Part shown: piece by piece, positions 8,794 to 16,931 of the stretch
How the letters are laid out: each line of letters opens with the position of its first letter
Numbering within the stretch: position 1 is the stretch's first letter
DNA from: Lachnobacterium bovis DSM 14045
GTDB lineage: Bacteria; Bacillota; Clostridia; Lachnospirales; Lachnospiraceae
Assembly: GCF_900107245.1 (NCBI RefSeq)
Contig: NZ_FNPG01000015.1
Coordinates: 1-64,000 of the forward strand
Reading direction: 5' to 3'
DNA: 64,000 bases
The notes under the pieces: generated by a model
What the model was told of the DNA's origin: nothing
Seen by the model: only the letters and a program-made list of their open reading frames with translations
Database searches by the model: none
Position numbers and translations under genes: made by a program

Positions 8794-9054
8794 ATGAATA
8801 AAGTAGAAGATATTTTAAACACAGCTAGACTAAATGAGTTAATTAACAAACAAGCTAAAGAAGAAAAGAAACCTTCTAAAGCAGTTGTTATTTTTGCAAT
8901 AATTGGTGCAGTGGTAGCTATCGCAGCAGCAGTTTATGGAGTATATCGTTTCTTCACACCAGATTATCTTGATGATTTTGAAGATGATTTTGAGGATGAA
9001 TTCGATGATGATTTTTTCGATGAAGACGATGAAACATTTGATGATGTAAAATAA
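8794..9054 (+). CDS. Small membrane protein with acidic tail
   Basis: A protein of 86 aa: a charged N-terminus (residues 1-30), one membrane helix (AVVIFAIIGAVVAIAAAVYGVYRFF, about 30-54), then a tail composed almost wholly of D, E and F. Similar short proteins with DDFEDDFEDEF-like tails are common upstream of RNA methyltransferase genes in Lachnospiraceae, judging from memory. No function is known. A strong ribosome binding site (GAGAAGGAG) supports translation, and a terminator follows at once. Confidence 0.7.
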   Translation: MNKVEDILNTARLNELINKQAKEEKKPSKAVVIFAIIGAVVAIAAAVYGVYRFFTPDYLDDFEDDFEDEFDDDFFDEDDETFDDVK

Positions 9055-9073
9055 ATTCAGTTTAATTTTTAGG

Positions 9074-9100
9074 AGGGCTACTAAGGTAGCCCTTTTTTTT
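9074..9100 (+). terminator. Intrinsic terminator
   Basis: Perfect 7-bp stem GGGCTAC/GTAGCCC (9075-9081, 9086-9092) with a 4-base loop and eight Ts. It separates the small membrane protein from rlmD. Confidence 0.85.
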
Positions 9101-9123
9101 AAGAAAGGATATAAGATAGATTA

Positions 9124-10614
9124 ATGAAAAAAGGAACAAGAACTCAGGGTATCGTTGATAGAATTGAATTTCCAAACAAGGGTATTGTTTTTACTGAAGA
9201 TGGAGAGAAAGTAATAGTAAAAAACACTATTCCAGGCCAAAAGGTAGAATTTATTGTAAATAAAGTTCGTCGCGGAAAAGCAGAGGGTCGTTTAATGGAA
9301 GTAGTAGAAAAATCACCATTAGAAGAAAAATGCGATTGCCCTCATTTTGGAATTTGTGGTGGGTGCGTTTATAAAAGCTTACCTTATGAAAAACAATTAG
9401 AGTTAAAGGAAAATCAAGTAAAAAAATTAATTGAAGATGCAGTTAAAGACAAATGTGAATATGAATTTTTACCTGCAATTGCAAGTCCTTCAACAAATGA
9501 ATATAGAAACAAGATGGAGTTCACTTTTGGAGATGAATATTTAGATGGACCTTTGGCTCTTGGAATGCATAAAAGGGGGAGCTTTTATGATATTGTTCCT
9601 GTTACAGAGTGTAAGATAATGGATGGTGACTTTAGAACAATTTTAAAAGAGGTTACTAATTATTTTAGAGAAAAAAATATTTCTTTTTACCATAGAATGA
9701 GACATGAAGGATATTTGAGACATCTTCTTGTTAGAAAAGCCACAAAAACTGGAGAAATACTTGTAGATTTAATTACATCAACTCAGGTGGAAAATTTACA
9801 AGTTAATGAGGATGAGTTGTTAGAAGGATTTAAAAATGTACTGTTAAACGCAAAATATACTGGAAAAATTAAAGGAATTTTACACACTAAGAATGATAGT
9901 TTAGCAGATGTAGTAAAAGATGAAGGAACAGATATTTTGTTTGGAGATAATTTCTTTTTTGAAGAAATCATAGGACTTAAGTTTAAGATTTCTCCTTTTT
10001 CATTCTTCCAGACTAATTCATTGGGAGCCGAAGTTTTGTATGAGACAGCAAGACAATTTATAAGAGAGTCTGTTGAGGATGAATCGGCACTAAATGATAA
10101 AATTGTATATGATTTATATAGCGGAACTGGTACAATTGCTCAAATGATGTCACCAGTTGCCAAAAAAGTGGTAGGTGTTGAGATTATTGAAGAAGCAGTT
10201 GAAGCTGCAAAAGACAATGCTAAACTTAATAATATTGATAATTGTGAATTTATTGCTGGGGATGTACTTAAGGTAATTGATGATATAGAAGAAAAGCCAA
10301 ATTATATTGTACTTGACCCTCCAAGAGATGGAATTCATCCAAAGGCAATAGGCAAAATTATAGATTATGGTGTGGAAAATATGGTTTATATTTCATGCAA
10401 ACCTACAAGCTTAGCCCGAGATTTAGAAATCTTTCTGGCTCGAGGCTATAAATTAAAAAAAGTTCGTTGTGTTGATATGTTTCCATTTACTGCGAATGTG
10501 GAAACAGTATGTTTATTGTCCAAACTTCATGAAGCGAAGCACCATATCAACGTAAAGGTGGATATGGATGAGCTTGATCTTACAAGTGCAGAAGCATGGA
10601 ATCATAGAGCGTGA
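9124..10614 (+). CDS. rlmD: 23S rRNA (uracil-5-)-methyltransferase RlmD, tail altered
   Basis: A RumA/RlmD-family SAM-dependent enzyme (496 aa) that methylates a uracil of 23S rRNA. It has an N-terminal TRAM/OB fold, a [4Fe-4S] cysteine set (C70, C72, C78, C81 in CDCPHFGICGGC), the SAM-binding VYDLYSGTGTIAQM motif, the LDPPRDG motif, and the catalytic cysteine in YISCKPTSLARD. The catalytic domain ends near ETVCLLSK. The following residues HINVKVDMDELDLTSAEA begin a C-terminal domain typical of Lachnospiraceae, but the frame ends after WNHRA. The rest of that domain continues in another frame (10583-10795), so the tail is truncated by a deletion/frameshift. The catalytic core looks intact. 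Confidence 0.88.
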   Translation: MKKGTRTQGIVDRIEFPNKGIVFTEDGEKVIVKNTIPGQKVEFIVNKVRRGKAEGRLMEVVEKSPLEEKCDCPHFGICGGCVYKSLPYEKQLELKENQVKKLIEDAVKDKCEYEFLPAIASPSTNEYRNKMEFTFGDEYLDGPLALGMHKRGSFYDIVPVTECKIMDGDFRTILKEVTNYFREKNISFYHRMRHEGYLRHLLVRKATKTGEILVDLITSTQVENLQVNEDELLEGFKNVLLNAKYTGKIKGILHTKNDSLADVVKDEGTDILFGDNFFFEEIIGLKFKISPFSFFQTNSLGAEVLYETARQFIRESVEDESALNDKIVYDLYSGTGTIAQMMSPVAKKVVGVEIIEEAVEAAKDNAKLNNIDNCEFIAGDVLKVIDDIEEKPNYIVLDPPRDGIHPKAIGKIIDYGVENMVYISCKPTSLARDLEIFLARGYKLKKVRCVDMFPFTANVETVCLLSKLHEAKHHINVKVDMDELDLTSAEAWNHRA

Positions 10615-10795
10615 TAATTATAATATACGCGAAGCAACGAGGAGAATGGACTGCTTGCAGTCCGATTCGACGACTGCCGCGAACGGTGAGAATGATAATT
10701 CTCACCGTCAGCCAAAATCAGAGAACAGCAGACAGCCTAGATGTCCGGAAGAAAAGGTAAAGGCTATTGAAGCCGCTTTAAGATTTTTAAGATGA
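10583..10795 (+). pseudogene. Out-of-frame remnant of the rlmD C-terminal domain
   Basis: In the frame of 10583 the DNA encodes QVQKHGIIERDNYN, an insert, then PKSENSRQPRCPEEKVKAIEAALRFLR and a stop. From memory of the family, intact Lachnospiraceae versions read ...QVKRKxGIIERENYN directly followed by KPKSENSRQPKCP and a final helix. So this is the end of the domain begun in rlmD, shifted in frame and interrupted by a 29-codon palindromic insert (10625-10711). No start codon or ribosome binding site of its own is convincing. Confidence 0.65.
10625..10711 (+). mobile_element. GC-rich palindromic element inserted in coding DNA
   Basis: An 87-bp (29-codon) block between the codons for NYN and PKSENSRQ in the rlmD tail remnant. 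It holds two hairpins: GGACTG/CAGTCC (10648-10653, 10658-10663) and a perfect 11-bp stem ACGGTGAGAAT/ATTCTCACCGT (10683-10693, 10698-10708). Its base composition is much richer in G+C than the flanks and its length is a multiple of three. The pattern resembles the palindromic elements that insert in frame into genes of Rickettsia. No second copy was seen in the window. Confidence 0.55.
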
Positions 10796-10803
10796 TTTAA
10801 TCT

Positions 10804-10849
10804 AAAGACTATGATTATCCGTTTGAATGGGGTGTCATAGTCTTTTTTT
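10804..10849 (+). terminator. Intrinsic terminator after the rlmD remnant
   Basis: Perfect 11-bp stem AAAGACTATGA/TCATAGTCTTT (10804-10814, 10835-10845) followed by a run of seven Ts. Confidence 0.85.
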
Positions 10850-11000
10850 GCTGTTTTATAGTCGTTTCATGCAACAGAGTACATTTTGAAAGAAAAAATG
10901 TCGATAATATATAGATAAATTGAGAGAGAAGGATTTTAGTGTGACGATATGTGATAAGTATCTGGTCACTCTGCGTATAAGTTAATGGTGGAATAAATTT

Positions 11001-11029
11001 TGGGGTGTCGCATAAATTGCGGCACCCCA
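11001..11029. repeat. GC-rich inverted repeat, possible terminator of the hydrogenase-like gene
   Basis: TGGGGTG/CACCCCA (11001-11007, 11023-11029) with inner CGC/GCG. It lies just beyond the stop of the minus-strand gene. The bases after the stem on the minus strand are AAATTTATT rather than a clean T run, so terminator function is uncertain. Between 10850 and 11000 I see nothing else. Confidence 0.45.
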
Positions 11030-11048
11030 TTGACATTACTATGTATTT

Positions 11049-13013
11049 TCAGCTCATCTTGATCAGGTCTTCTAATACATTCTTAACTCTGACTATAGTC
11101 TCCTGAATATGAACAGTTGACGTTGACATTTCCTCAGTAGATGCAGCTAGATTCTGAGTCATTTTATTTATCTCATCGATCTCGGTTGCAAGCTTCTCTG
11201 ATTCACTCATTATCTCTACTACAGCCTTATCAATGTTAGCCTGATTTGATGTACTGTTGTTGGCTGTCTCTCTGGAGTTTGTGGCAAGAGAACTGATTTC
11301 CGATGCCACAACTGCAAAGCCTCTTCCGGCTTCTCCTGCTCTTGCGGCTTCAATAGAAGCATTAAGAGAAAGAAGATTTGTGTTGTTGGCGATCTCAACG
11401 ACTTTCCGGCTGTCATTTCCCAGCTGATCTATCATGGATCTGATCTTTTCCATGGATTCATTGAGCTGCTCGGTGAAATTAACAACACCTGATACCTTTC
11501 CGGCAATATTGATGGAGTCATTGGCGTTGGAATCATTTCCGGCAACAATTCCTGCTATTGCTTCGTTTATTTCTTCAAACTTGGAATTTATATCAGCAAT
11601 GGCGTTAACAAGTCTGTTATGTACTTCGGTTTCCTCGGCACGCTTTTGTTCAACTTCCTGTGTAAGACGCTCGGCAATTTTAACTTCCTGCTGCACCAGA
11701 CCTTTCTGGTAATGGATACAGTTTTCTTTTACATTGAAGCCGTTAAATATTGCCGTTGACATATCACGGCAGGTATCGTATCCGCAGCAAGTACAATCGA
11801 TCTGTTTGGACGCCTTGGTAAGTTTTCCCATGGATTTGTAAATCTCGTCCCTTTGAGTTTCGCTTGGCTCCTTGTAGCATACTGTCTTTGACCTGTCAGT
11901 ATATTTCCTAAGATAATCCTCTAGATTTAGTTTTTTAAACTGTTTATTAAGATTAGCAAGGCGCTTTGCAGGTGAATCAGGTCGTGACCAGGCATCGCCT
12001 CTTTTATTCTTCTTGGACTTTTCTTTTATCCGGATCAGATTGTAAAGCGCGTCGTCTGTTTCGCTCATTTTTGAATCTACAGCAGTTCCGCAGATACATC
12101 CATTTTCACAATTCAAAGCATCTATAAATACGAACGGAGTCTGGTTATCCTTTATGTGCTTTTTATTTTTCTGAAGCCACTCATACATTCGCTTTTCGCC
12201 CTCAATCTGGCGAACTGCTACATCGTCTCCAAGAAACCAGTAAACATTTTCCTTAAGACCACCGGGGGTTGGATAAATGGAACCAAGACCATACTCAATT
12301 TCGTCGGAAGCGTCCGGACCTGAAATTTTATTGGCTTTAACATAATCCATAAGGTGTTCAAAAGTTACATTATACTGAACGAGCCCTGCATTGTTAGGAT
12401 CTTCTATCTCAAGCTTCTTGGCTATACATGGCGAAATAAAGGCAAGCTTATCTTTTAAGCCCAGAACTTTTCTGCAATAAATAGCACCGCACATGAGGGG
12501 CGATTGTACAGGAAAGAGTTTGGGAATAAGCTCCGGTGTGTAGTTCTCAATATATCGTACGACCGCAGGACATGGCTGCGAGATGCCGCCGACAAAGTTG
12601 TATTTCTGGATATAATTAAGGTATCCCCACGTGGTTATATCAGCACCAAATGAAATGGATATGATCCTGTTTACTCCGAGTTTTTTTAAGCCTCCAAGGA
12701 CTGAGCCGTATTCCCTAGGATAATTTGCCAAAAAAGCAGGAGCTATCAGAAGTGAGATTTTTTCTCCTTTCTTTAGGCCTTCAAAGAATTTATCTGTGTC
12801 ATCGGTAAACTTTCTTGCACCGTGTTTACAAGCATCAATACATGCTCCGCATGAAACACAGTATTCGGAATTTACGTGAATTGTCCTGTCCTCGTTGGTT
12901 TGTCCTTCAACGGACATGCAGGCACCCATGGCGGGGCAGGCATTTACACATTTATTACACCCAATGCACTGATCGGTGGTGTAAACTAGAGATTCAAAAG
13001 AACCGTTATTCAT
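11049..13013 (-). CDS. Sensory [FeFe]-hydrogenase-like protein fused to a chemoreceptor signalling domain
   Basis: A fusion of 654 aa. Residues 1-68 hold two [4Fe-4S] ferredoxin motifs (C16-C26 and C52-C62). Residues about 80-310 are an H-cluster-type domain: C148 in SQPCPAV, C196 in SPCIAKKLE, and C302/C306 in NCENGC. A further Fe-S motif CTCCGYDTC...C lies at 407-432, and a coiled-coil plus methyl-accepting signalling domain ([22 protein letters not shown]) follows to the end. The residue before C148 is proline where catalytic enzymes have the proton-transfer cysteine, so sensing rather than turnover is likely. No membrane segment is visible, so it is cytosolic. AAGGAGG precedes the ATG. 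Its G+C content (32 of 60 bases at 11281-11340) is far above that of neighbours (18 of 60 at 7321-7380), suggesting recent transfer. Confidence 0.85.
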   Translation of the reverse strand: MNNGSFESLVYTTDQCIGCNKCVNACPAMGACMSVEGQTNEDRTIHVNSEYCVSCGACIDACKHGARKFTDDTDKFFEGLKKGEKISLLIAPAFLANYPREYGSVLGGLKKLGVNRIISISFGADITTWGYLNYIQKYNFVGGISQPCPAVVRYIENYTPELIPKLFPVQSPLMCGAIYCRKVLGLKDKLAFISPCIAKKLEIEDPNNAGLVQYNVTFEHLMDYVKANKISGPDASDEIEYGLGSIYPTPGGLKENVYWFLGDDVAVRQIEGEKRMYEWLQKNKKHIKDNQTPFVFIDALNCENGCICGTAVDSKMSETDDALYNLIRIKEKSKKNKRGDAWSRPDSPAKRLANLNKQFKKLNLEDYLRKYTDRSKTVCYKEPSETQRDEIYKSMGKLTKASKQIDCTCCGYDTCRDMSTAIFNGFNVKENCIHYQKGLVQQEVKIAERLTQEVEQKRAEETEVHNRLVNAIADINSKFEEINEAIAGIVAGNDSNANDSINIAGKVSGVVNFTEQLNESMEKIRSMIDQLGNDSRKVVEIANNTNLLSLNASIEAARAGEAGRGFAVVASEISSLATNSRETANNSTSNQANIDKAVVEIMSESEKLATEIDEINKMTQNLAASTEEMSTSTVHIQETIVRVKNVLEDLIKMS

Positions 13014-13153
13014 TGAAGACCTCCTTTTCTGTCGTTAGATCATTCGATAAAACGCAAATGGAAAATGTACAACTATATGATTCTTATATCGGAGCAAAAT
13101 AAAGGATTTCTTAAAGTTAGTACTTACTTTTTAGACAAAAATCACTTTTTTGG

Positions 13154-13261
13154 CTATTTTGTATATGCTGTTTTTAATTCTTCATTGGATTCCGTTTCAA
13201 TGGTGCGTTCCATTTCTTCCTGTGATGCAATATGTATTCTCAGCCTCTGTGTTTCTATCAT
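13154..13261 (-). pseudogene. N-terminal fragment of a GNAT acetyltransferase
   Basis: The minus strand encodes a 35-residue stub starting MIETQRLRIHIASQEEM and ending ELKTAYTK before a stop. The opening is the typical first strand and helix of a GNAT N-acetyltransferase common in Clostridia. The acetyl-CoA-binding part is absent on either side, so this is a decayed or truncated gene. Its composition resembles the adjacent GC-richer segment. Confidence 0.5.
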
Positions 13262-13463
13262 CTCTATAACTTCCAATTAATCTATGGAGATACATTCGTG
13301 TCATCATCTCCCTGAACCATACAAAGAAATCAATGTCAGTAAGATATCATACTTTAAAACAACTTGACCGGCTGATCCACACTGAATTTGAGCTTTTTTA
13401 CACTTCATTATCTCAGTTGACAGTTCAGGACTTTTCTCAATAAAACTTTCATAATGAATCAAA

Positions 13464-13498
13464 TTTATTTTGTAACCTAATTTACGTTACAAAATAAA
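13464..13498. promoter_or_regulatory. 13-bp perfect inverted repeat, operator-like
   Basis: TTTATTTTGTAAC (13464-13476) and GTTACAAAATAAA (13486-13498) separated by 9 bases. No T run follows, and it lies upstream of the response-regulator promoter, so a protein-binding site is more likely than a terminator. The regulator cannot be named. Confidence 0.55.
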
Positions 13499-13513
13499 TA
13501 TAATACAAATTAT

Positions 13514-13571
13514 TTTACATAAATTTTACAATAGCTGGATCATAAAATTTACAGGTTTTTTATAGTATAAT
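13514..13571 (+). promoter_or_regulatory. Pho-box-like direct repeats and promoter of the response regulator
   Basis: TTTACA occurs at 13514-13519 and 13525-13530 (11-bp spacing) and again at 13548-13553, ahead of TATAAT at 13566-13571. The -35 position has no good hexamer, as in activator-dependent promoters. The block TTTACAATAGCTGGAT is closely matched upstream of the phosphate symporter gene (15683-15698). OmpR-family PhoP/PhoB proteins bind such 11-bp spaced repeats. Confidence 0.55.
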
Positions 13572-13600
13572 ATATATAATGATTGGGAAGGAGAGGTAAG

Positions 13601-14293
13601 ATGATTTATTGTGTAGAAGATGATAACAGTATCAGGGAATTGATGATATATACGCTTAAGGCCGCAGGATTTGAAGCTTGTGGATTTTATGATAGTGTTG
13701 ATTTTTGGAAAAAGATGAATGAGAAAAAACCAGAACTTATTTTATTAGATATAATGTTGCCAGGAGAGGATGGTATTACTATTTTAAAAAAAATAAGAGA
13801 ATCTTCTGATGCAAAAGATATTCCGGTCATAATGGCTACTGCAAAGAGCAGCGAATATGATACAGTAATAGGTCTAGATAGTGGAGCTGATGATTATTTA
13901 GCGAAACCATTTGGAATGATGGAAATGCTATCGAGAATCAAGGCAGTGTTAAGACGCAGTAAACCACAAAAAACATCAAGGCTTATAAGATGCGGAAATA
14001 TACTGATTGATGAAAATAAACATAAAGTGACAGTAAATGATAAGAATATAGTATTAACCTTAAAAGAATATGAAATGTTAAAGCTTTTGGCTGAAAATGT
14101 AGAACAGGTATTTACAAGAGAGATGTTGTTGTCTTTAATTTGGGAAAGTGATTTTGCAGGTGAAACAAGGACAGTTGATGTTCATATTGGTACCCTAAGA
14201 ACTAAGCTTAATGAGTGTGGAAATATGATAAAAACTGTGCGTGGAGTAGGATATAAGATGGAAGGTGTTGCACATGAACAAAAGAATATTTAA
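13601..14293 (+). CDS. OmpR-family response regulator, PhoP/PhoB-like
   Basis: A response regulator of 230 aa: receiver domain with acidic pocket VEDD, phosphoacceptor D50 in LILLDIMLPGEDG, conserved T and K (MATAKSS, LAKPFG), and a C-terminal winged helix (LTLKEYEMLKLLAENVEQVFTREMLL...RTVDVHIGTLRTKL...VRGVGYKM). ATG 13601 is favoured over the upstream TTG at 13583 because GGAAGGAGAGG lies between. It overlaps the histidine kinase gene by 20 bp, so the two are co-translated. The phosphate role is inferred from the downstream symporter and shared promoter repeats. Confidence 0.85.
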   Translation: MIYCVEDDNSIRELMIYTLKAAGFEACGFYDSVDFWKKMNEKKPELILLDIMLPGEDGITILKKIRESSDAKDIPVIMATAKSSEYDTVIGLDSGADDYLAKPFGMMEMLSRIKAVLRRSKPQKTSRLIRCGNILIDENKHKVTVNDKNIVLTLKEYEMLKLLAENVEQVFTREMLLSLIWESDFAGETRTVDVHIGTLRTKLNECGNMIKTVRGVGYKMEGVAHEQKNI

Positions 14294-15623
14294 TGCAATA
14301 TGGAGTGTAGCAATTGTTGTTTTTTTATCATCGCTGATATTTATTATGGGTGTTTCGTACAGCTATTTTTCAAGGATTCAGGCGAAGCAACTTAAAATTG
14401 AAACAGAGCTGGCGTCACAGGGCGTTGAGATGGGGGGAATAAGTTATCTCAAAAAAATAAATTCAAAAGAATATCGTGTGACGTGGATTAACTCTGATGG
14501 AAAAGTTTTATTCGATAATGCCATTAATAAAAACAAGATGGAGAATCATTTGAAACGAAAGGAAATAAAAGAAGCAATTAAAAATGGATATGGTGAGTGT
14601 GTTCGTTTTTCTAGCACGTTATCAGATAAACAATTATATTCTGCAAAAAGATTATCAGATGATTCAATACTGCGACTGTCAATTATTCAGATGCCAGTAT
14701 GGACGTTGCTACTTGGATTTGCACAGCCAATCTGTTTTGTTATTTTGATAGCATTATTTTTTTCTTTTTTTCTTGCATCAAGATTGACTAAAAGAATTCT
14801 AGAACCAATAAATAGTATAGATCTAGACAATCCCATGAAATATTTTAAGGAAGAAGAATATGAAGAGATAGCGCCGCTTCTTAAACGTATTCAGTTTCAA
14901 CAGGAACAATTAAAAAGAGATCAAAAAGAAATAGAAAAGGCTTCATTAATCAGGCAGGAGTTCTCAGCTAATGTTTCGCATGAATTAAAGACGCCTCTTC
15001 ATGCTATATCAGGTTATGCTGAATTAGTTGAAAACGGCATGGTAAAAAAAGAAGATATACAACCTTTTGCAGGAAAAATAAGGGAAGTAACTAAACGTAT
15101 GTTAAAACTAGTTGAGGATATTATAGAGCTTACAAAGTTAGATAATGGTGGAGCGGAAATGAAATGGGAAGAGTGTGATATGTATTTTATTGCAAAAAAT
15201 GCAATAGACAGTTTAGAGGTTGAAGCTGCTTCGTCAGGAGTAGATGTTACATTGAAAGGCTCTAAGGCTCCAATTAGGGCAATTTCACAACTTTTATATA
15301 GTATAGTTTATAACCTTTGTGAAAATGGAATTAAGTATAATCATAGTGGTGGAAAGGTTGAAGTTGATGTACAGCAGTCAGCAGTTGGTATAATTTTAAG
15401 GGTGAAAGATACTGGAATAGGAATTCCGCCGGAAAGTATGGAACGTATATTTGAAAGATTTTATCGTGTTGATAAAAGTCGTAGTAAGGAAGTTGGTGGT
15501 ACAGGACTTGGACTTTCAATAGTTAAACACTCGGTTTCAATCCACGGTGGAAATATTGAAGTAAAAAGCAAAATAGGGGAGGGTACGGAATTTATCGTAA
15601 AGTTGCCTAATGAATCGGAATAA
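14274..15623 (+). CDS. Membrane histidine kinase, PhoR-like
   Basis: A sensor kinase of 449 aa. It has a first membrane helix (about residues 8-28), an extracytoplasmic domain of about 110 residues, a second membrane helix (VILIALFFSFFLA, about 155-175), a dimerisation domain with phosphoacceptor histidine near 236 in FSANVSHELKTPLH, then N box NLCENGIKYN, G1 DTGIGIP, F box FERFYRVD and G2 GGTGLGLSI. It partners the preceding regulator. GTG 14265 is an alternative start, but ATG 14274 is better spaced from GAAGG. The stimulus is unknown, with phosphate likely from context. Confidence 0.85.
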   Translation: MNKRIFNAIWSVAIVVFLSSLIFIMGVSYSYFSRIQAKQLKIETELASQGVEMGGISYLKKINSKEYRVTWINSDGKVLFDNAINKNKMENHLKRKEIKEAIKNGYGECVRFSSTLSDKQLYSAKRLSDDSILRLSIIQMPVWTLLLGFAQPICFVILIALFFSFFLASRLTKRILEPINSIDLDNPMKYFKEEEYEEIAPLLKRIQFQQEQLKRDQKEIEKASLIRQEFSANVSHELKTPLHAISGYAELVENGMVKKEDIQPFAGKIREVTKRMLKLVEDIIELTKLDNGGAEMKWEECDMYFIAKNAIDSLEVEAASSGVDVTLKGSKAPIRAISQLLYSIVYNLCENGIKYNHSGGKVEVDVQQSAVGIILRVKDTGIGIPPESMERIFERFYRVDKSRSKEVGGTGLGLSIVKHSVSIHGGNIEVKSKIGEGTEFIVKLPNESE

Positions 15624-15671
15624 ATAATAGAATAAAAAAAGAGTTATTTAAGGAGCTGTGATTTTTGTAAT

Positions 15672-15710
15672 ATTACATGGATTTTACAATAGATGGATAA
15701 TAGATTTGAT
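15672..15710 (+). promoter_or_regulatory. Pho-box-like direct repeats upstream of the phosphate symporter
   Basis: ATTACA (15672-15677) and TTTACA (15683-15688) are 11 bp apart, followed by ATAGATGGATAATAGATTT. This closely matches TTTACAATAGCTGGATCATA ahead of the response-regulator gene. Candidate -10 boxes downstream are TACCAT (15721-15726) or TATTAT (15763-15768). Confidence 0.5.
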
Positions 15711-15828
15711 GTTTTATTGATACCATTTCCTTGAAAGAAAACTTAACAAAGAACAATAAGTATATTATGTATGGTATATGGTGTATCAAAAAAGATATAA
15801 AATATGCCAAAAAGAATGGAGAGTGTGT

Positions 15829-16827
15829 ATGAATATTTTTAACATTTTAAATCTAATTGGAGGTTTGAGTTTATTTTTATTTGGAATGACGTTGATGGGT
15901 CAGGCACTTGAACGCAGAGCAGGGAATCGTTTGAAAAGTTTATTAGAAAAGCTTACGACTAATAAATTTATGGGTTTTTTAACGGGACTGGGAGTGACAG
16001 CTGTTATACAAAGTTCATCTGCAACGACAGTTATGGTGGTAAGTTTTGTTAATTCTGGGCTTATGACATTACGTCAGGCAATTAATGTCATCATGGGAGC
16101 AAATGTTGGAACAACAGTTACGGCTTGGATTCTTAGTTTGTCAGGAATAAGTAGTAAAAATATTTTTGTTAGTTTGTTAAAACCAATTTCATTTACTCCA
16201 ATTTTGGCTTTAATAGGTATTATTCTGTTTATGTTTGTGAAAGATTCTAAAAAAAATGACACTGGAATGGTTTTATTAGGGTTCGCAACTTTAATGTATG
16301 GAATGGAAAATATGTCAGGAGCTGTATCGGGATTGCGTGATTTGCCAGAGTTTCAAAAGCTGTTTTTGATGTTTACTAATCCTGTACTTGGAGTTTTAGC
16401 AGGTGCTATTTTAACGGCTATTATTCAGTCAAGTTCAGCATCTGTCGGGATTTTGCAAGCACTTGCATCTACTGGAGCTGTAACATATGGTGCTGCAATT
16501 CCAATAATTATGGGGCAAAATATTGGAACGTGTGCAACTGCGATTATTTCCTCAGTAGGAGCAAGCAAAAATGCCAGACGTACTGCATTAGTGCATTTAT
16601 GTTTCAATGTTATTGGAACGGCTGTATGGCTGAGTGTTTTTTGCATCATAAAAGTAGTTGTAGCTCCTGACATACTAGGAGAGTCAGCAGGTTTAATGGG
16701 AATTGCAGTGTGTCATTCTTTTTTTAATATCCTTTGTACAGTCCTTTTGCTTCCGATTTCTGAGTTACTTGAAAAGATTGCAACGAAATTGATTCCAGAA
16801 AATGAAGTTGTTGAAATAATTGAATAG
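15829..16827 (+). CDS. Na+/phosphate (Na/Pi) cotransporter family protein
   Basis: A membrane protein of 332 aa with about eight helices and the inverted duplicated QSSSA motifs of the Na/Pi cotransporter II family (AVIQSSSATTVMVVSFVNSG and AIIQSSSASVGILQALASTGA). Each is paired with an MGANVGTT or MGQNIGTC loop. It would import phosphate with sodium. It lacks the C-terminal PhoU-like domain found in longer bacterial members. ATG 15829 follows GGAGAG, while the upstream ATG at 15778 has no ribosome binding site. Placement after a PhoP/PhoR-like pair with matching promoter repeats supports a phosphate-starvation role. Confidence 0.85.
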   Translation: MNIFNILNLIGGLSLFLFGMTLMGQALERRAGNRLKSLLEKLTTNKFMGFLTGLGVTAVIQSSSATTVMVVSFVNSGLMTLRQAINVIMGANVGTTVTAWILSLSGISSKNIFVSLLKPISFTPILALIGIILFMFVKDSKKNDTGMVLLGFATLMYGMENMSGAVSGLRDLPEFQKLFLMFTNPVLGVLAGAILTAIIQSSSASVGILQALASTGAVTYGAAIPIIMGQNIGTCATAIISSVGASKNARRTALVHLCFNVIGTAVWLSVFCIIKVVVAPDILGESAGLMGIAVCHSFFNILCTVLLLPISELLEKIATKLIPENEVVEIIE

Positions 16828-16877
16828 TATAAGAGAAGGGTATGATATTATCAATTCTTTTTGATTATTTGACGATA

Positions 16878-16911
16878 AAATATGAGAAGGTAAGTTCTCA
16901 TATTTGTTTTG
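16878..16911 (+). terminator. Intrinsic terminator after the phosphate symporter
   Basis: Perfect 11-bp stem AAATATGAGAA/TTCTCATATTT (16878-16888, 16895-16905) followed by GTTTT. Its position also argues that the next gene starts at 16932 rather than at the in-frame ATG 16842. Confidence 0.75.
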
Positions 16912-16931
16912 ATTGTATTGTGGAGGTTGAA

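Larger units (their letters stand above)
13014..13600. other. Intergenic region of 587 bp
   Basis: Between the divergent hydrogenase-like gene and the response regulator. It holds the ribosome binding site of the former, a GNAT fragment (13154-13261), a 13-bp perfect inverted repeat (13464-13498), direct TTTACA repeats (13514-13553) and a TATAAT box (13566-13571). The stretch 13262-13460 shows no recognisable gene. Confidence 0.7.

Noticed and set aside
10625-10711. A complete insertion sequence
   Set aside because: There is no transposase frame and the block is under 100 bp; only a palindromic miniature element fits.
12815-13280. Open frames on the plus strand opposite the hydrogenase-like gene start
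   Set aside because: They are antisense to a well-supported gene or have no recognisable family; the minus-strand GNAT stub explains part of them better.
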